64,000 nt of DNA. Origin: Oxyruncus cristatus. Its lineage: Eukaryota; Chordata; Aves; Passeriformes; Cotingidae. Made by a program: the position numbers and the translations under genes. A model generated the notes under the pieces. That model searched no databases. It was given only the letters and a program-made list of their open reading frames with translations, and had not been told where the DNA came from. This document shows, one piece after another, positions 38,405 through 51,754 of this stretch (the first letter of the stretch is position 1; every line of letters begins with the position of its first letter). The DNA lies in the NCBI GenBank assembly GCA_013399855.1, contig VXAY01005627.1, forward strand, positions 710,395 through 774,394. The letters are read 5' to 3'.

Positions 38405-40213
38405 AGCATTTACTAGGTGAGAGCTGAGAGCTGTGAAGACAGCAAAACATATTAATATCTTCTTACCAAAACAAGGAACACTGAAGTTTGCAAGATAAGG
38501 TATGCACTAGCTGAATATCGAGCTAGGACCCAATGTCAAGAAATGCCTATTTGTTTTCATGTGTGTATTACATTTTTAATGTATTTGGACAACCAACACA
38601 TGGCCAACAGTAAAGATTAGGTGTGAACCTTGGCCAAAGTTGACCATTAAACTCCTGATGTATGTTTCTGGAAAAAGAATATATGATTTACTCTTTCTTC
38701 TGTTCATAGATGATCTCCTCCAGTCTACTTAAGACTTCTGTTCCTCTTGGGAATACTGAGGTGTTACCAACAGTCAGAGTCCTGCCATTCTGCAATGCTG
38801 GATGTGAAAAGCAACAAAATTGTAAACACAAATGCTTCCTAATAATTTTATATTTCCGTGAACATCAGACCTGGAAAGCAGCTTATATACAGTGTGCAGC
38901 AACACCCCATTACCTTCTCCAACCTTACATAGGACTTATACGTCCCACTTCTTCTTGGAATTTATCCAAAATTGTGCCAATGTTTCTTGATCTCTTTTCT
39001 GCTCACTTCAAAGCTGCTGACAGCTGTTTCCTCCTCAGGTGGTTGTTTGGAACTGAATCTGAAGGCAAAAAGACTACCTGCTTCTCAAGCCTTTCTCTAC
39101 AAAATGCACCTAAAAGTGCAATAACAAATAGTGATTCATTGTTCATGTGATTCTTTGATGGTATTATGGAAGGTGGGGAGTTTGCTGTCCATATGCTGAA
39201 AGCATCAGTTGCTTTCTGACACCTGTATAGGCCAGCAAACACCAAAACTAATGTGTAGTGAAGAGTGCATGTACTTTGGTAAGTAGTACTATGCAGGCTA
39301 TGCCCCTTTCATCAAAGAAGGTCTAATTGCTTGAAAGGGTTAGAAAAAGCTGCTGGAGAATGATAGCTCTGGAGCCTTTATTCTTGCTCCTAAGGAGAGA
39401 CAACAGGGATTGCCTGGGTTTAGCATAAAGCTGTGTCAAGTTATTTTAGTATACTGTATTGCCAAATTGTTAACAGCAGTAGGTAAACATCTCTTGTATA
39501 AAATGGATTTACTGCACAAACTGCGAGGTGTGAAGGCAAATTCAGCACGCTCAGAAATGACCACATGTACTCGAGCCATGGTCACTGCAGCATGCTGGAA
39601 TGGGTGTAGTCCAAATGACTGGAGCACTTTTGAAAACCAAAGCTCAGTTCTCCTTCAAGCAGTTTGTACAGATTAGTTCTAGGAAAAAGCAGATAGCCCA
39701 AACTTGCCTGGTCCTAGTGACTGGATGGGTGATATGAGGAGAAACAATGACAAGGCTAGAATTCAACAGAGTCGTGCTGGTCCCAAGTGTTCATAAATAC
39801 ATTCAGACATGCACTTCAGCATCTTTCAGAGACATTGTCATCATACTTTTGGTGAAATCTCTGCAACTGCATCCCAGTCATCACAATAATGTCACTTAAA
39901 AAAAATACACTTTTAAATATTTTAGCAGCTCATGTGCAGTATTTCTAAAGATTAATGACACAGAAGACAGTACATCCTCCTTCCCTGTACAGGAGTGAGT
40001 AAATAATACTCATCATTAACACACAAAATAATCTAGAAAAGAAGAATATCATAGCTCCTTCATTTATGGATTTTCTGACTGGTTTTAGCATTGTGGGGTG
40101 AACCTAAAACTGAGGAGTTCTTGCTTTGATTGGTTTTTAGTTTCCAAAAGGCCACAGGTAACTATTTTTACTTCATTTCCAGGAGAGTGTGTGAGTGTTG
40201 TTGGTGGAGTTCA
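38405..40213. other. unique noncoding DNA
   Basis: No supported gene. The 146-codon plus-strand frame at 38710-39150 has no recognisable domain or splice-site support. Confidence 0.45.
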
Positions 40214-40280
40214 CACAGTCACAGAATAGTTAGTGTTGAAAGGGACTTCTGAAGATCATTTAGTCCAACCTGCTGCAACA
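40214..40280 (-). mobile_element. CR1 3'-end fragment, minus strand
   Basis: CACAGTCACAGAATAGTTAG then TGTTGAAAGGGACTTCTGAA and GATCATTTAGTCCAACCTGC is the reversed CR1 terminus. About 65 bases remain. Confidence 0.88.
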
Positions 40281-40289
40281 TCATAACAA

Positions 40290-42022
40290 TATTAAACTAA
40301 TATGTAGTCATTGCCATGAAAAAACCATGGTTTTTTTTGAATTTGAACTGATATGATGATCTTACCCACTGAGAAATTTTACAGCAATAGTAAACTTCTG
40401 CTTTAACAATGTTTATATAACCTTCCCCCTCCTATAAATTAATTTTACTGGGCTAAATTCTAAGGAGACCTAACTCTGACCAGGCTTTCATATACAACCT
40501 TCTAAACTCTCTTCCTAAAAGTTCCTGCACTCTCAAATGGTCAAAGTAACAAAGTAATTTGCATCATAATTTATGTGTTTGTAATACCTATGAACCATAT
40601 TTCTCCCTTTGTTTGCAAAATCTTATTAATCTTATGAATCTTTTATGTTATCTTTTATCAGACTGTAATGACATGCTTTTAAGTTTCAGATTTTAAATTA
40701 ATAAAGGTTGTAAAAACACTCCACCAAGTAATATATCAAAAAGCAGTTAAGACTTTTTGTAAGTTAAACCTTGTGAAATCAGCTAGGTTCAGCTTTTCAA
40801 ATACATTCTCTACCTAACATCTAGTGGTGTTAATAGAAAGATTTGTATCCACCTTCAGCATCTGATCCTAATGCTCTGAAGTCAGTAGAAAGACTCCTGT
40901 TGGTGCCAGCAAGCTGTAGTTCAGGCTGTCATTGCTGGAGAGTAATAAATCTGCCTGAGCAGATGTGTCTGAATCAGGAGACCAAGCATCTATAAGGACC
41001 TCTCCATCTGGTTCTCCACGGTAGACATTCCTTCATCTTGTCTCTTTTTCAGAAGGAACATCAGTGGTATCCATGGTTGTCGCGTTGTACTTTGTTTTAT
41101 GATCCCTTTGTAGAGTGGCTCATATGCTAAAGCCAGACTGAAACTAACGTGTGTTTGTCTTCACTCAGCAATGTGAGAGTGTGAATCCTCAACCAGGCAT
41201 CACCTTCAGAACTGTGACTGAGTAATTAATCTGTAATAGTGCAACTGGCAAGCAAATAGTTTTAACAAAGGAATTTGCAGTTACTTGTCCAGAAAACAGC
41301 AAATGATTTATTATTTTACTCTTAGCTGAAAGCAAATAATCTTTGACTTGACAGTAAGTTCCCTAGTTGGAATAGGAGATGCTTTAGAACTGAAACAAAC
41401 CTAATTCATTTTCATCCAGTCAAGAGCCAATACTTGCATCAGGAATTAATTAAAGAAATACCAAAGGCTGGGGCCAATTTGGTTGAGAATGGACAGGTGC
41501 TGTGTCATTTATTATCAACTAAGGTACTGTTATTTCTTGAGCTCTTGTAATTGTTATTATTATTGACTTTATAATTTTAAAGAAGCAAAACTTAAGCTCC
41601 AGAAGTCTAGAGCAGAAGCTGATCATCTGAACTCTCTTTGGTCACAGTAAACAGTTTGCCCAGTTTTTATATGTATCCGTTGTCTCGCTGAATCGTTCTT
41701 CTCTCTCTAGGCCTGGCTATGGCACAGAGAGCATTGTCAGCTTATTGGATTAAATGAATGGAAAAGGACTGCATATAGAATGATTGTATCACCTGAGGGG
41801 ACCTACCCCTGATCATATTCAGGCTGCCCAGTGTATGTAACAGCTCACAAAAAAGTGCTCCTCTTGGTCAAGCCATTCCTCTGAATTTACGAAGTGTACT
41901 GAGAACTAAGCTTGTGACAATATTACATGGAAAATGTAATTCTACATAGCTAATGTAAACATTCTTTTATTTCTCCTCAGCAGGTTCCTTGTCAGTCTCT
42001 GTGTCCTGGTCTCAGGACAAGA
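40290..42022. other. unique AT-rich noncoding DNA containing one MITE-like scrap
   Basis: No supported gene. Apart from the fragment at 40861-40910 nothing is recognised. Confidence 0.5.
40861..40910 (+). mobile_element. MITE-like fragment
   Basis: TCTGATCCTAATGCTCTGAA then GTCAGTAGAAAGACTCCTGT and TGGTG follows the GATCC...TGAAGTCAATGGAAAGACTCCCATTG layout of an old amniote palindromic family. Confidence 0.55.
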
Positions 42023-42079
42023 AGTGCAAGTGCTAGTGCTAGTGCTAGTGCTAGTGCTAGTGCTAGTGCTAGTGCTAGT
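42023..42079 (+). repeat. hexanucleotide tandem repeat (AGTGCT)8
   Basis: Eight perfect copies of AGTGCT at 42029-42076, preceded by one variant AGTGCA at 42023-42028 and followed by a partial unit. The purity suggests a young, length-variable locus. It does not lie in a supported coding frame. Confidence 0.97.
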
Positions 42080-45000
42080 TGAAATGCAATGTGTGGACTA
42101 GAGAAAGTCCTGAAAATAACACACAACCCATTTCCTTATAAGAGACAGAAACCACTATGGTTTTTGTGCATCTGTACACAACGTGGGGCTTGGGGTGTTT
42201 AATTGGGTTTATACACACAACATTTACACTGGGTATCACTGAAGTATGAGACAGAGTGACTGTCAGTCCTAGTGAAGCTGACTGTAGAAGGCTGCTTAAT
42301 AGGTTATCTGGATCACAGTTAATCAGTAGCTGGGGTGGTAAACATTCCATGTGTTTACTTTAGTTCTCATACTGTTATATTACTTTACTTTTAATTTTGT
42401 TTGTGGTCCTTACATTTGTGGAATTATTACATCTTTTTTTCCTGCTTCCTTAGGCTATATGTTGAGTAGGGCCTTACACTACTGCTCATTTTTATAAGAT
42501 TTTCTCATTTTATCAGATACCAAATAGAGAAGTGGTAAATCTGCTAGGCATTGCCAGCAGTCAGTTAAGATCTTTGTGGTTTCCATGTTCATTTGACACC
42601 AGCACAGTTGAAACCATCATGAAAGTAGAGCTGACTTAGAGACAAAATAAATTCCTTAGTGAGCAACCAGCTGAATGTTCCATAAAGGTCTGCTGAATCT
42701 GAGGTACTCAGGAAGGAAAAGGCACAGAAGTAAAAGAAAAAGATAACTCTTATTTAGTTTTATTCTGGGGGAGTGGAGGAGGGTAGGGGGGGATGCACCA
42801 CCACACCTGTGTTTTCTCTGTGCAAACTACATAATGTGCATTTTCATCTCAGTGTAGGAAGAAAGTTGGATGATGAGAACCTTGCTGCATACACTGGCTA
42901 GTATATGCAGGGCAATTATTACTAAGAAAGCCCAGCCACCACTGAGAGTCCCAAGCAAGTTTTGGTTTGCGTAAACTGGTGACCCCCCAAAAGCACCCTC
43001 AGTCAGTCCAATTGAACTAAACTCCTATAAAGCTCAAAGTTCAAAGACCTTTTTCAGCCTGTCTGTGTGACTTGTGACACTACAGAGCAGAAACAGGAAT
43101 TTGGCTCTCATCTGGACTTCATTTCACAATCTATATATCCCAGCACAAATAGTCACAACCAAGAAACCCATTACAAATTCATCGCCTGTAGAGCTTCACT
43201 GTTCAACTGACAACATTTATCATGAGCTCTTTGCAAAATCATATGAGATTTCATAACAGGTGTCCACTTCGCACAGGTCATCACCATTGTGGCCTGTGTC
43301 AAAATCCATTATACAGTAGCTGAAAGCTACACATACGTGTTGCCAGCTACCTCCTTTTGCAATGTGTGGTGGAATGCAGTGAGAGATAAGCAGAATACAC
43401 AACATTTAGATCTGAACTTTCCTTTACTTCTGAATTTCACCCCCAATGTTGAAAATGAGATGACAGCATTGAATGCAGAGTTCTCTTTCCAATCAGCCTT
43501 CTGTTGTGATACAAAGAGGTGAAAAAAAAAGTTCCATGAGCATAGAGTTTAAATAAAAATCAAAATATTATATTTTCCTTTAGTGGCCACTTTTAAACAA
43601 AACATAACCATGTAAAATTCCACTCATTCTTCCTGAATTTTGTTCCAGTCTTGTCAGGCTGGGCTGTTTTGATCTGTAATGAGTCTCTTATCTGACATTT
43701 CCTATTGTTCCTAGTGGTTGTAAAATCATTACTCCTGAGAAAACAAAGTTTACATGTTGATAAGTGGTGAAGGGGAGAATAAGGCTGTGATGAGAAACTG
43801 CAGCTACTCTTCTCACTTCTCTCTCGTGCTCTGTCTTCAACAGGAATAATTCACATTCCTGCAATTTAGAGAAAAGTTTCCAAGTCCTCTGTTTGGGAAC
43901 ATATTTCAGTTTCTCCTGGGAGGTGAAAGCAGTTTGCTGTGAAATGCTTCAGACTCTCACAGTGACTGATTTTCTGCTTCCTTCTCTTGGGGTAGAATCA
44001 ATGATGGTGGGGTAGGTTCCAAAAAATTTATTGGTATAGGAAAAAAAAAAGACAAAAATAGTTGAACCCATTTAATAGCTGTGATATCATTTTACTGGCT
44101 TCCCCTATCTGCAGGGCATATGTCAGTGGCTGATTTTGTCCTTGGAGCACCAAAGGAATGGTCTTTAAAGGCTTTTTCCATCCTGGTATCAAAAAAGGCA
44201 CCCCAGAGACAGCTGTCCCTGATGTGATTAACCACTGAAATGGTACTTGCAAACAGGGTGATGAAAACCTCTGAAGTCTGCAATAAAGTGACAAGGCTCA
44301 AAGTCACCTTGAGACAGGGAAAAAAGATTCCTAGAATTGGGAGAAAACATGTGAATTATTTATATGAAACATAATTTAATAATATATTAAAAGTAATATT
44401 GGAAAACATCGTTATTACATTGAACAGCTTTTTGAAAACTAAATGGCTTAAAATGGTTTAGTTTAAAATGGGCAGTAATTCATTTTTTTTTCAGGTTCTT
44501 TTTGCATACCTGTTTGCACTGCATCGCCTATGCAAGGGAAATAACAGAGAAATTAGCAAAGCTCTGTCAAATTCAGTTTCCACATCTTAACTTCCAGTGA
44601 TGGTCTTTCCCAATTGGACCTGCATCAGGTCCTATTATCACAAACATCAAGGAAACACGTTTTGGACTATACCATGGCACTCAAAAGGCTTGGGCTTTCT
44701 CAGCCCTATAAAACTCCCAAGTGAAAGTCTTGTCCCACCAACCACGCCACATTAAAATCAAGGCTCTACACCCCTGAGAACTTCAAATGAACCTAAGTTT
44801 TATGTGTTGTACAGAAGAAGAGAGAGACCTATCAAAATTTAGAGACAAAATACCTTTGACACATGATGAAGTTTAAGGAAAATTCAATTCTGGTGAGTCA
44901 TGGTGTAAATGTCTGAGTACTACCAAAAATGTATCTATCCATTTTTTCCCTTTTATTCCATTATATTCCAACAAGCAGTTTCCATTATTCTGCTTCAAGG

Positions 45001-46452
45001 ATCTTGCAAACAAAAAGCTTTCTTTCTTAAAAACATGTCTCAGTTTGAATATTATTTTGGAAAACAAATACTATCAGCAGACTTACCCTAACTAGCTTGA
45101 TGTATCTTTTGTCAGTGAACCTGGCATTTAACACCAACTTATTTTGGAAATTCCAGTTACCCACCTCACAAACAAAATAAATAAAAGAATCCCAAGAGAA
45201 ACACTATTTTACAGGAATGAAGCCTATCTGCTTTTCCCTGTCCTTGTTGGTTCACGTGGCCAGAGCATTAGGAAGTATCTAGAATCCCTGCTGCACCACT
45301 GTCCTGCAGACAAGACCCCATCAGAAGACCTCAAGCAGTGACCCATCCTACAATTCGCCTGCTGGCAGCACCTCAAGGACACTGTGCCATTCCTCCTTCC
45401 CTGGAAAGAAAAAAAAATGGTTTTCCATACCTCAAGCAGGCGGAGGCAGTCATGTTGAATAGCTGTAGTTCCTCAGCGTAGGTGAGAAAAAAGGAAGAGA
45501 CGAACCAAAAATAGCACCTTCTGTGAGAGCATGCAGGGTTTCATTCCTGTACAGCGTGCTATATCAACGCTGCTCCACAAAATGGCAGCTGGCTGGCAGG
45601 CAGCAGCTTCCCAGAAAGATGAAGTGGTACTCCCTGGAAAATTAAATAACTGGTATGGAGCTGCAAATCCTGCAGTGCTGGCTCCCAAAATGTTGGCTCA
45701 GGATGGGGGTGAGGTGTGGAGGGAGTGTTGTCATGCAGGGCTGGATGGCCTCAGGAACATTTGCATGGAAAAGGAAGGAGATGTGGAGCTGGGATAGGAT
45801 CATGTAGGTGCTGCTCTGAAGTCTTGCACCGTTGTGCTCTCAGAGGGGTACATTTTCCCTGCTCCAGCTCCTGAACAAAGCAAATTAATGAAGTGCCATT
45901 AGTTGGCTACGTGATGTTGCAAGCATTTTGCCACCTTACACGTATTTTTTTTAAAGCAAAACTCAGACACAACCAAAAACCGCATTAAACTTTCACCCAC
46001 TTTTTGAGAAAATGAAAAGTGCAAAGGGTGAGGGAGAGAAAAGCAACAACGTTTTCGCTTCTGTTTGTTTTTTAATTAAATGTAATGGGTCTGTTTCCAA
46101 GATTTACACCAATCTCTTGTTTAAAGTGGAAAATGGCACAAATTTCACAAATTCCATTTTAAAATGACCCTGAAATTAATAAGCTTGTGATGTTGATGAA
46201 GTGTTACAGATTTTTATTAGGCAGAATCTGAACTGCTTTTATTTCATGCTAACGTGTCTTCATACCTGTGTTGGGTGCACCTCTCAATGTGAAACTCTGA
46301 ACTCGGTAATTATAGCTAAAAATTGTGACAGAAGGTTTTAAATTTCAGAGGAAAAAAGAAGCAGAGAAATATACTACAGCCATATGGAAGACACAGTCAT
46401 TTTGTCTTTGCTTGAGAAATCCCAATGAAAAGATGAAATTGCACTTGCGGGA
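42080..46452. other. unique noncoding DNA
   Basis: No supported gene or repeat in over 4 kb. A G-rich stretch at 42767-42792 and a somewhat GC-richer patch at 45430-45800 stand out. The latter carries open frames on both strands (45473-45688 and 45531-45797) without domains. Confidence 0.5.
42767..42792 (+). other. G-rich tract, possible G-quadruplex
   Basis: Runs of five, three and seven G separated by short loops on the plus strand. The seven-G run can supply two tracts, so four G3 tracts are available. Confidence 0.55.
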
Positions 46453-46500
46453 NNNNNNNNNNNNNNNNNNNNNNNNNNNNNNNNNNNNNNNNNNNNNNNN
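46453..46500. other. assembly gap (48 N)
   Basis: A run of N bordered by GCGGGA on the left and GGGTGGATGGGGTGG on the right. The G-rich edges suggest that the missing bases are GC-rich or G-rich. Confidence 0.99.
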
Positions 46501-47370
46501 GGGTGGATGGGGTGGAAATGCGCTAGAATTTGGCCCTGGTTCTTGGAAAATCTGCCCTCAATTTAGCCAAGAATAAGGATGCCTCCTTTCTAAATGAACG
46601 GGGAATGGCAAATTTGCTAGTATGAGAAGACGCTTGTGTAACATTTTAGCTACTGGGCAATATATCCTCTGCTAAAAAAAATATCTTACAGTGCCTCCTT
46701 AAGTGCAAACAGAGGTAGCCAGCAGACAGTGTACAACATGTGTAACTCTGGGCACTGAGAACTTTGCGAGTCTGCCAGAAACTCATCTCATTAGTGCATT
46801 TTGCAGCTGTAGAACAACCATTTGGCTGAAGTGATGTAGACTGAATATAAAACCGTGTCCTGGAGGTGAAAGGCCCAGTGGAGGGAGTATGCTGGAACTC
46901 CATGCAGCAGAATGATGTTCTAGGAATTCCCTGGTCAGGGTACAAAAATTCATCTGCACGTCTTGATACCCAGCTTTGACAGGAAAAGGTATATTCTCTG
47001 CAACAAGATCTTTCTTTGCAGCTAGCTCAAGCCTGGAACTGTGAGGCTGGAGCAGTACATCTTTTATACATAGCACTCACAGACCTGATATACTTGCATT
47101 AGGAAGGAAATTAAGACAGCTGCCTGTCCCATAGGAGCACAAATTAAATGCTGAAGCCCAATACATTTATGCAATGTTTTATACACCTCCAAAACACAAA
47201 AGCTGTCAAGTCACAGTTTTGGTGGTTTTTGAATTGTTTCTTACACACTGTCAGGGTTTCATGCACCGTTCTTTACATTTAAAAAAAGCAACACAGACTG
47301 ATTTCTGACATGCACCCTCCTATCACATCTATCAGTGCAGTACAGTGAGTGTTAAATGAATGTCACCACA
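46501..47370. other. unique noncoding DNA
   Basis: No supported gene or repeat. Confidence 0.5.
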
Positions 47371-47374
47371 GAGC

Positions 47375-47393
47375 CTCTCTCTCTCTCTCTCTC
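47375..47393 (+). repeat. (CT)n microsatellite
   Basis: Nineteen bases of perfect CT alternation. Confidence 0.97.
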
Positions 47394-47439
47394 AAGTTTT
47401 AAATTTCCCTTGCTAGTGTAAAACTTAATGAAAGCCCTG

Positions 47440-47690
47440 GAGTATACAATAGCATTTTGAAAACAGGAATTTGTGACTGCTGTGAATCATCACTCACAGC
47501 AGGGACCCAGAAATGTGAATTGTGGGAGGAACAGGCTCAGTCCCCCTCTCATTTTTACTGGGAATTTATTACAGGCGTGTCATTATTTACAATGCACCAT
47601 TCACATCCTCTAAAGAGCCAATAAACTGGCTGCTGAATATGCATTTTGCTCTGTGGTGAACACAGATGTTTCCAGCTAATATCCATTTCA
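47440..47690. promoter_or_regulatory. possible conserved noncoding element
   Basis: Complex sequence without repeat similarity, carrying a forkhead-like TTATTTAC (47583-47590), TTTATTAC just upstream, CCAATAAAC and an ATATGCAT octamer-like word near 47637. It resembles developmental enhancer sequence, but this is inferred from motifs and texture only. Confidence 0.2.
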
Positions 47691-47707
47691 TTTAATTTCT
47701 TTTCTTT

Positions 47708-47723
47708 AAAAAAAAAAAAAAAA
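47708..47723 (+). repeat. poly-A run
   Basis: About sixteen consecutive A residues. Confidence 0.9.
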
Positions 47724-47729
47724 TCTATC

Positions 47730-50700
47730 TTGCTATTTCTGTAGCAGCTGGGTAACTATTTGCCAGTCTTCGGTTTGGGAATCACTCCTCATATTTATTA
47801 TAGTTGGTGCCATTTGTGTTGCTCAAAGTGAAGGTCTGTCCATATTACCAGTCTCTGCCTGTGTTTGCAAGGGTACCAAATGCAATTGCTAAAATTCTCT
47901 CACAGTTTAAAGAAAAGGCCGCTTGAGGATTCAGCACAGGTTCAAATTTCACTAATGATATGTGGCAAAAATAATGTTGAGTTCCAAGAGCACATCAGAA
48001 ACTGCTGGTATTTGAGGGCTATTTGTTTTGATTTTGCATTCCTGTGAGTAAAATATATTGTTGATTCACAACTGACAGGTTGGTGGTCATTAATTTACAG
48101 TCCCTTCATGTATTAGTAAGAGAAGGCATAGGGAATGATGGTGAACTGCAAAAGGTTTGTAAGTTCAACTCAGATAATCATTCCTAACTTTAGATACTTA
48201 TCTCTGCTAGCCTTATCCCTTGGGAATGTAAAACTGGTCTGTCATTTCTGTGAAAAAAGACTCTCCGGAGGTTTTCGTTTCCTGCATCTTGTCCAGCTGG
48301 AATCTGAGAGTTCAAAGGTAACTAATAAATACATTTCTGATTATCATCATCATTATTATTCATAGTCCGATAGCAATTTTTTTAAAGCCTCATAAGAGCT
48401 GTGGTTTCACACAGTTTGAATACGGATAATGGCTGAGGAGGTGGCAAAGAGGGGCTCACGTTTTTTCCAAATCAGATTGTTTAAACTAGATTGCTATTCT
48501 ATAAATTCCTCCCCTCCTTGTGGTGTGGAAGGCAATGTTATTGGGAATCACCAGATGGCTGGTTACAGATGGTGTTATACATTCTATCTTCAATTAGCTC
48601 TTGAAGAAGTGCTTATTGTTAGCTGCGGTGCAGTTCTTCCTCCACACGAAAATACTGCTGCTAAGATCTGCCCTGCCTGAACCTCTCTGATGAGGAAAGC
48701 ACTTTTAGATGTGAGACTGTGAGAAAGACTTCTCAAAAGCACTCCCATGAGAAAGCACTGAAAAGCCAATGCGAGTGGATGACCTGTGAGGGAGCAGCTC
48801 CCTGAATTTTTACCTTCTACCTGCAGGTTCTATCCAACTGAGGAAATAAGATGTTGTTTGGGTCTAGACCATGGGAGGTGGGAAGAGCCATACAAAAACA
48901 GAAGGAAAAGAACATGGCAACTCTTGCAAGGTGACAAAGCGTATCAGGCTTTGCTCTGCCATTCCACTCTTCTCCCTCCACCTCCATAAGCACAATGAGT
49001 GTTGTCCTCTGCCAGAGGCTGTGTATCCCTGCCAAGTGGCTGGGGAAGAGGCAGGAAGACTGGAGGCATGAGTCGTTTTGTCACGCTTCTGACTCACAGG
49101 AAGGGCATCTGAATGAGTTAAGATGAGGCAATTCTGCTCAGAACACCATGCTTGGAGACACTGTCGGCATGACAAAAAGAGGAACCTGCAGCCCACATTA
49201 TAGTGGTAGGAAGATCCAGTTTGAGTCTAAATGGTAAATTTCTCCTTGTAAAGAGCTGGAGTCAGTGTTTTTGTCAGATTGCTTTCTCAACCTTCTGGGG
49301 GTTCCTTTCACTTGTAAAAGCCCAAATCAGGAGACTCCTAATATTTCCATGTAGACTCCTGTATGAAAGAGGTAGGTGTGGAAGGGACCCTAGTTAGTTC
49401 ATATATTAGACTAAGTTCTTACCTCCCCTATGCCTAATAAAAACGTCAACCCCTGTAGCTGCAGAGTGGTTGCAAGGTGCAGGTCAGTGAAGAATCAGGT
49501 CTTTTGCATCTGAAAAAATATCTTACAATGCATATCAATTTAGCATGTATTTCCAATGAAGGGGAAAAAAATTAATTTTCATCAAAGTGTGATGTAAATA
49601 TTGAAAGTAATTAGATAGACTCCACAAGGGCCAGTTGCACCTTTAAGTAAAAGGCAGGAGTCCTCCATTGTCATTGAGAACTGGGTCAGGTGGCAATACC
49701 TGCCAATATCTGACAGCAGGAGAAAGGTGGACACAAGTCTTGGTCTCCGATGCTGCAGTACATGCTGCACGAGCAGATGTATGTGCCTATGTGGAGGGGT
49801 CCTTGTCTGCCTGGGCCTGGGCTCCCTCTTGTACACCAAGGTGACAAAGTGTGTCTGGTCTTTCAGTGACACTCATGTGCATGGGGTCTTACAGAAATGG
49901 TTTTTTAAGATGCTTAAACATGGACTTCAATAACAGTAAACAACCAGGTATGGAAATTAAATGCTACTTGCACAGAACAGTCCCTAAATATGTATTTAAA
50001 TGCCAATAAAAGTTTTACAAGTTCCCTGGTGCTTGTATAATCTGACTCAACAGCTTCTGCCTCCCTGGAGCCCCATCATGTGGCAGACACCATGGGTTTC
50101 CCTTTGCTTCTCCAGGGCAGAGGGCTGGAAGGGACACAGCCATCACCTGCTGCACAGCAGGTGCCAGCTTGGCTGGTGCAGGCCTGGGGGGGCACTGGCC
50201 AGCCCTTTAATGTCCATGGTATGAGGAAGGGGATCCAGGAAGCTAAGTGAAGTGTGGGGTGAAGGCTGCAAAGTCAGTAGTAAACAGATACCAAAGCTGC
50301 CGAAGAAAGAAGTAATAGGGCCTTTTCCTATTCTTCTCCTCTCTCTCATCTTATGGGGCTAGGGGCCAGGAGAAAGCAAAATGAAAAACAGGCTTTTAAA
50401 CATCATTCCTTCTTTAAACAAGGTGTGCTATGCTTCCTTTCTGTTTCATTATTCTTGCTTTTCAGCCTGCTCGCTCAGACTTCAGGCTTTTCGACCTTTA
50501 CAGGAGTGGAGATTTTTAAGATTTTTCCTCTCAGTCTTTAACTCTATTTGAATTTAGCCCTGGCCCCATAGTCAAACTTCCTGTGTTCATAAGGTAATTT
50601 GTGATTTGGGTAATTCTTGGATCTTGCTTATAAGCAAGCAAACAGCATCCCTTTCACCCATGGTAAACAAATACCAAGGAAGGAGAGGTGAAGCTGGCAC

Positions 50701-50855
50701 AAAGGAAGCAAATTATGGTAACACAAGTCACTCTGTTCTGATTTTGCAAGGGTTTCCTATTTTGTCTCCATTTTTATTCAATCACTAATCTAAGTGGAAA
50801 ATATAAATACAAAGTTGGCAAAAGTGTTCCTTTTAGACAACTGCCTAAAGGTCTT
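47730..50855. other. unique noncoding DNA
   Basis: No supported gene. A GC-richer patch at 50040-50230 has open frames on both strands without domains. Confidence 0.5.
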
Positions 50856-50859
50856 ATAC

Positions 50860-50914
50860 AAGCTCACTGAAATCAATGAAAAAAATTCCACCGACTCTGG
50901 GAGATTTTGGGATA
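50860..50914. mobile_element. MITE-like fragment
   Basis: AGCTCACTGAAATCAATGAA then ATTCCACCGACTCTGGGAG and ATTTTGGGAT resembles the TGAAGTCAATGGAAAGACTCCCATTGACTTCAATGGGA centre and GGATCAGG end of an old amniote element. Confidence 0.45.
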
Positions 50915-50919
50915 GTTTC

Positions 50920-51750
50920 TGAATATTTATTCATATAGGAGACAACTGCTCTTTCAGGTAGCTATTACACATTTCACAACCTTCCTTGAGGGCCTTTAAA
51001 CCAAAGCAATGAAAGAGAATAAAAAAGTTTAAATAAGATTAAAGTTAAATGCACTACACTTTCAGTACCACTCAGTAGTTCAAAGGTTGCTGTGTAGGCT
51101 CTGGGCACAGTATGGGACATTTCCCTTCCTTTTTGTAATGGGAAAGAGGCATGAAGGATTGATTTAGCAACAGTTTCAACTCTCAAATTCTTGTTCTCTC
51201 TGTTGCCTTCCGCTCTTTATCTTGTTTACTGATATATGTTTATACAGGATATACATGTGTATAGGGCTTATGTGGAATGTAGAATATGGCGAAAGATCAC
51301 ATTGTGCTTTTCCTCTCTCAACCTGTCAGTGAATGAAATAAAAATTAAAACACATTGGTGTTCTATTCAAAGGAAAAGGCTGCTTTTCTCCATAGATCTT
51401 CATTACATCACATTGGATTAGATCGTTCTATACAATTAGAGAGCGCCAACAACACTTCCTATGAATGAGCCCTGGCTCATTCGATTCCCTTTGGCCACCA
51501 GAGCTTAATAAGTACAAAGTACAGGGTTTAACCAGTACCCTCCAGCTTGTGCACTCTAGTATTGGCAATAACTTATAAAAAAGGGGTAGGAGAATGTGAG
51601 TGAGGGGCGTTCATGTGTGTTGTGTATGCCACAGCAGGAGCATGTTCCATATAGACAGAGGTTGTCCGGCACAATACACTGGGGCTGCACTTAACTCAGC
51701 ATCTCTCTGAAGCAGAACCAGGCACAAACCCTAATTAAACACAGGGTGTG
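50920..51750. other. unique noncoding DNA
   Basis: No supported feature. Confidence 0.5.
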
Positions 51751-51754
51751 AATC

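Noticed and set aside
38710..39150. 146-codon plus-strand frame
   Set aside because: No domain, no splice-site support and composition like random AT-rich sequence. Around a dozen or more frames of at least 100 codons are expected by chance here.
46325..46576. 83-codon frame across the second gap
   Set aside because: It contains unknown residues for the N run and no recognisable domain on either side.
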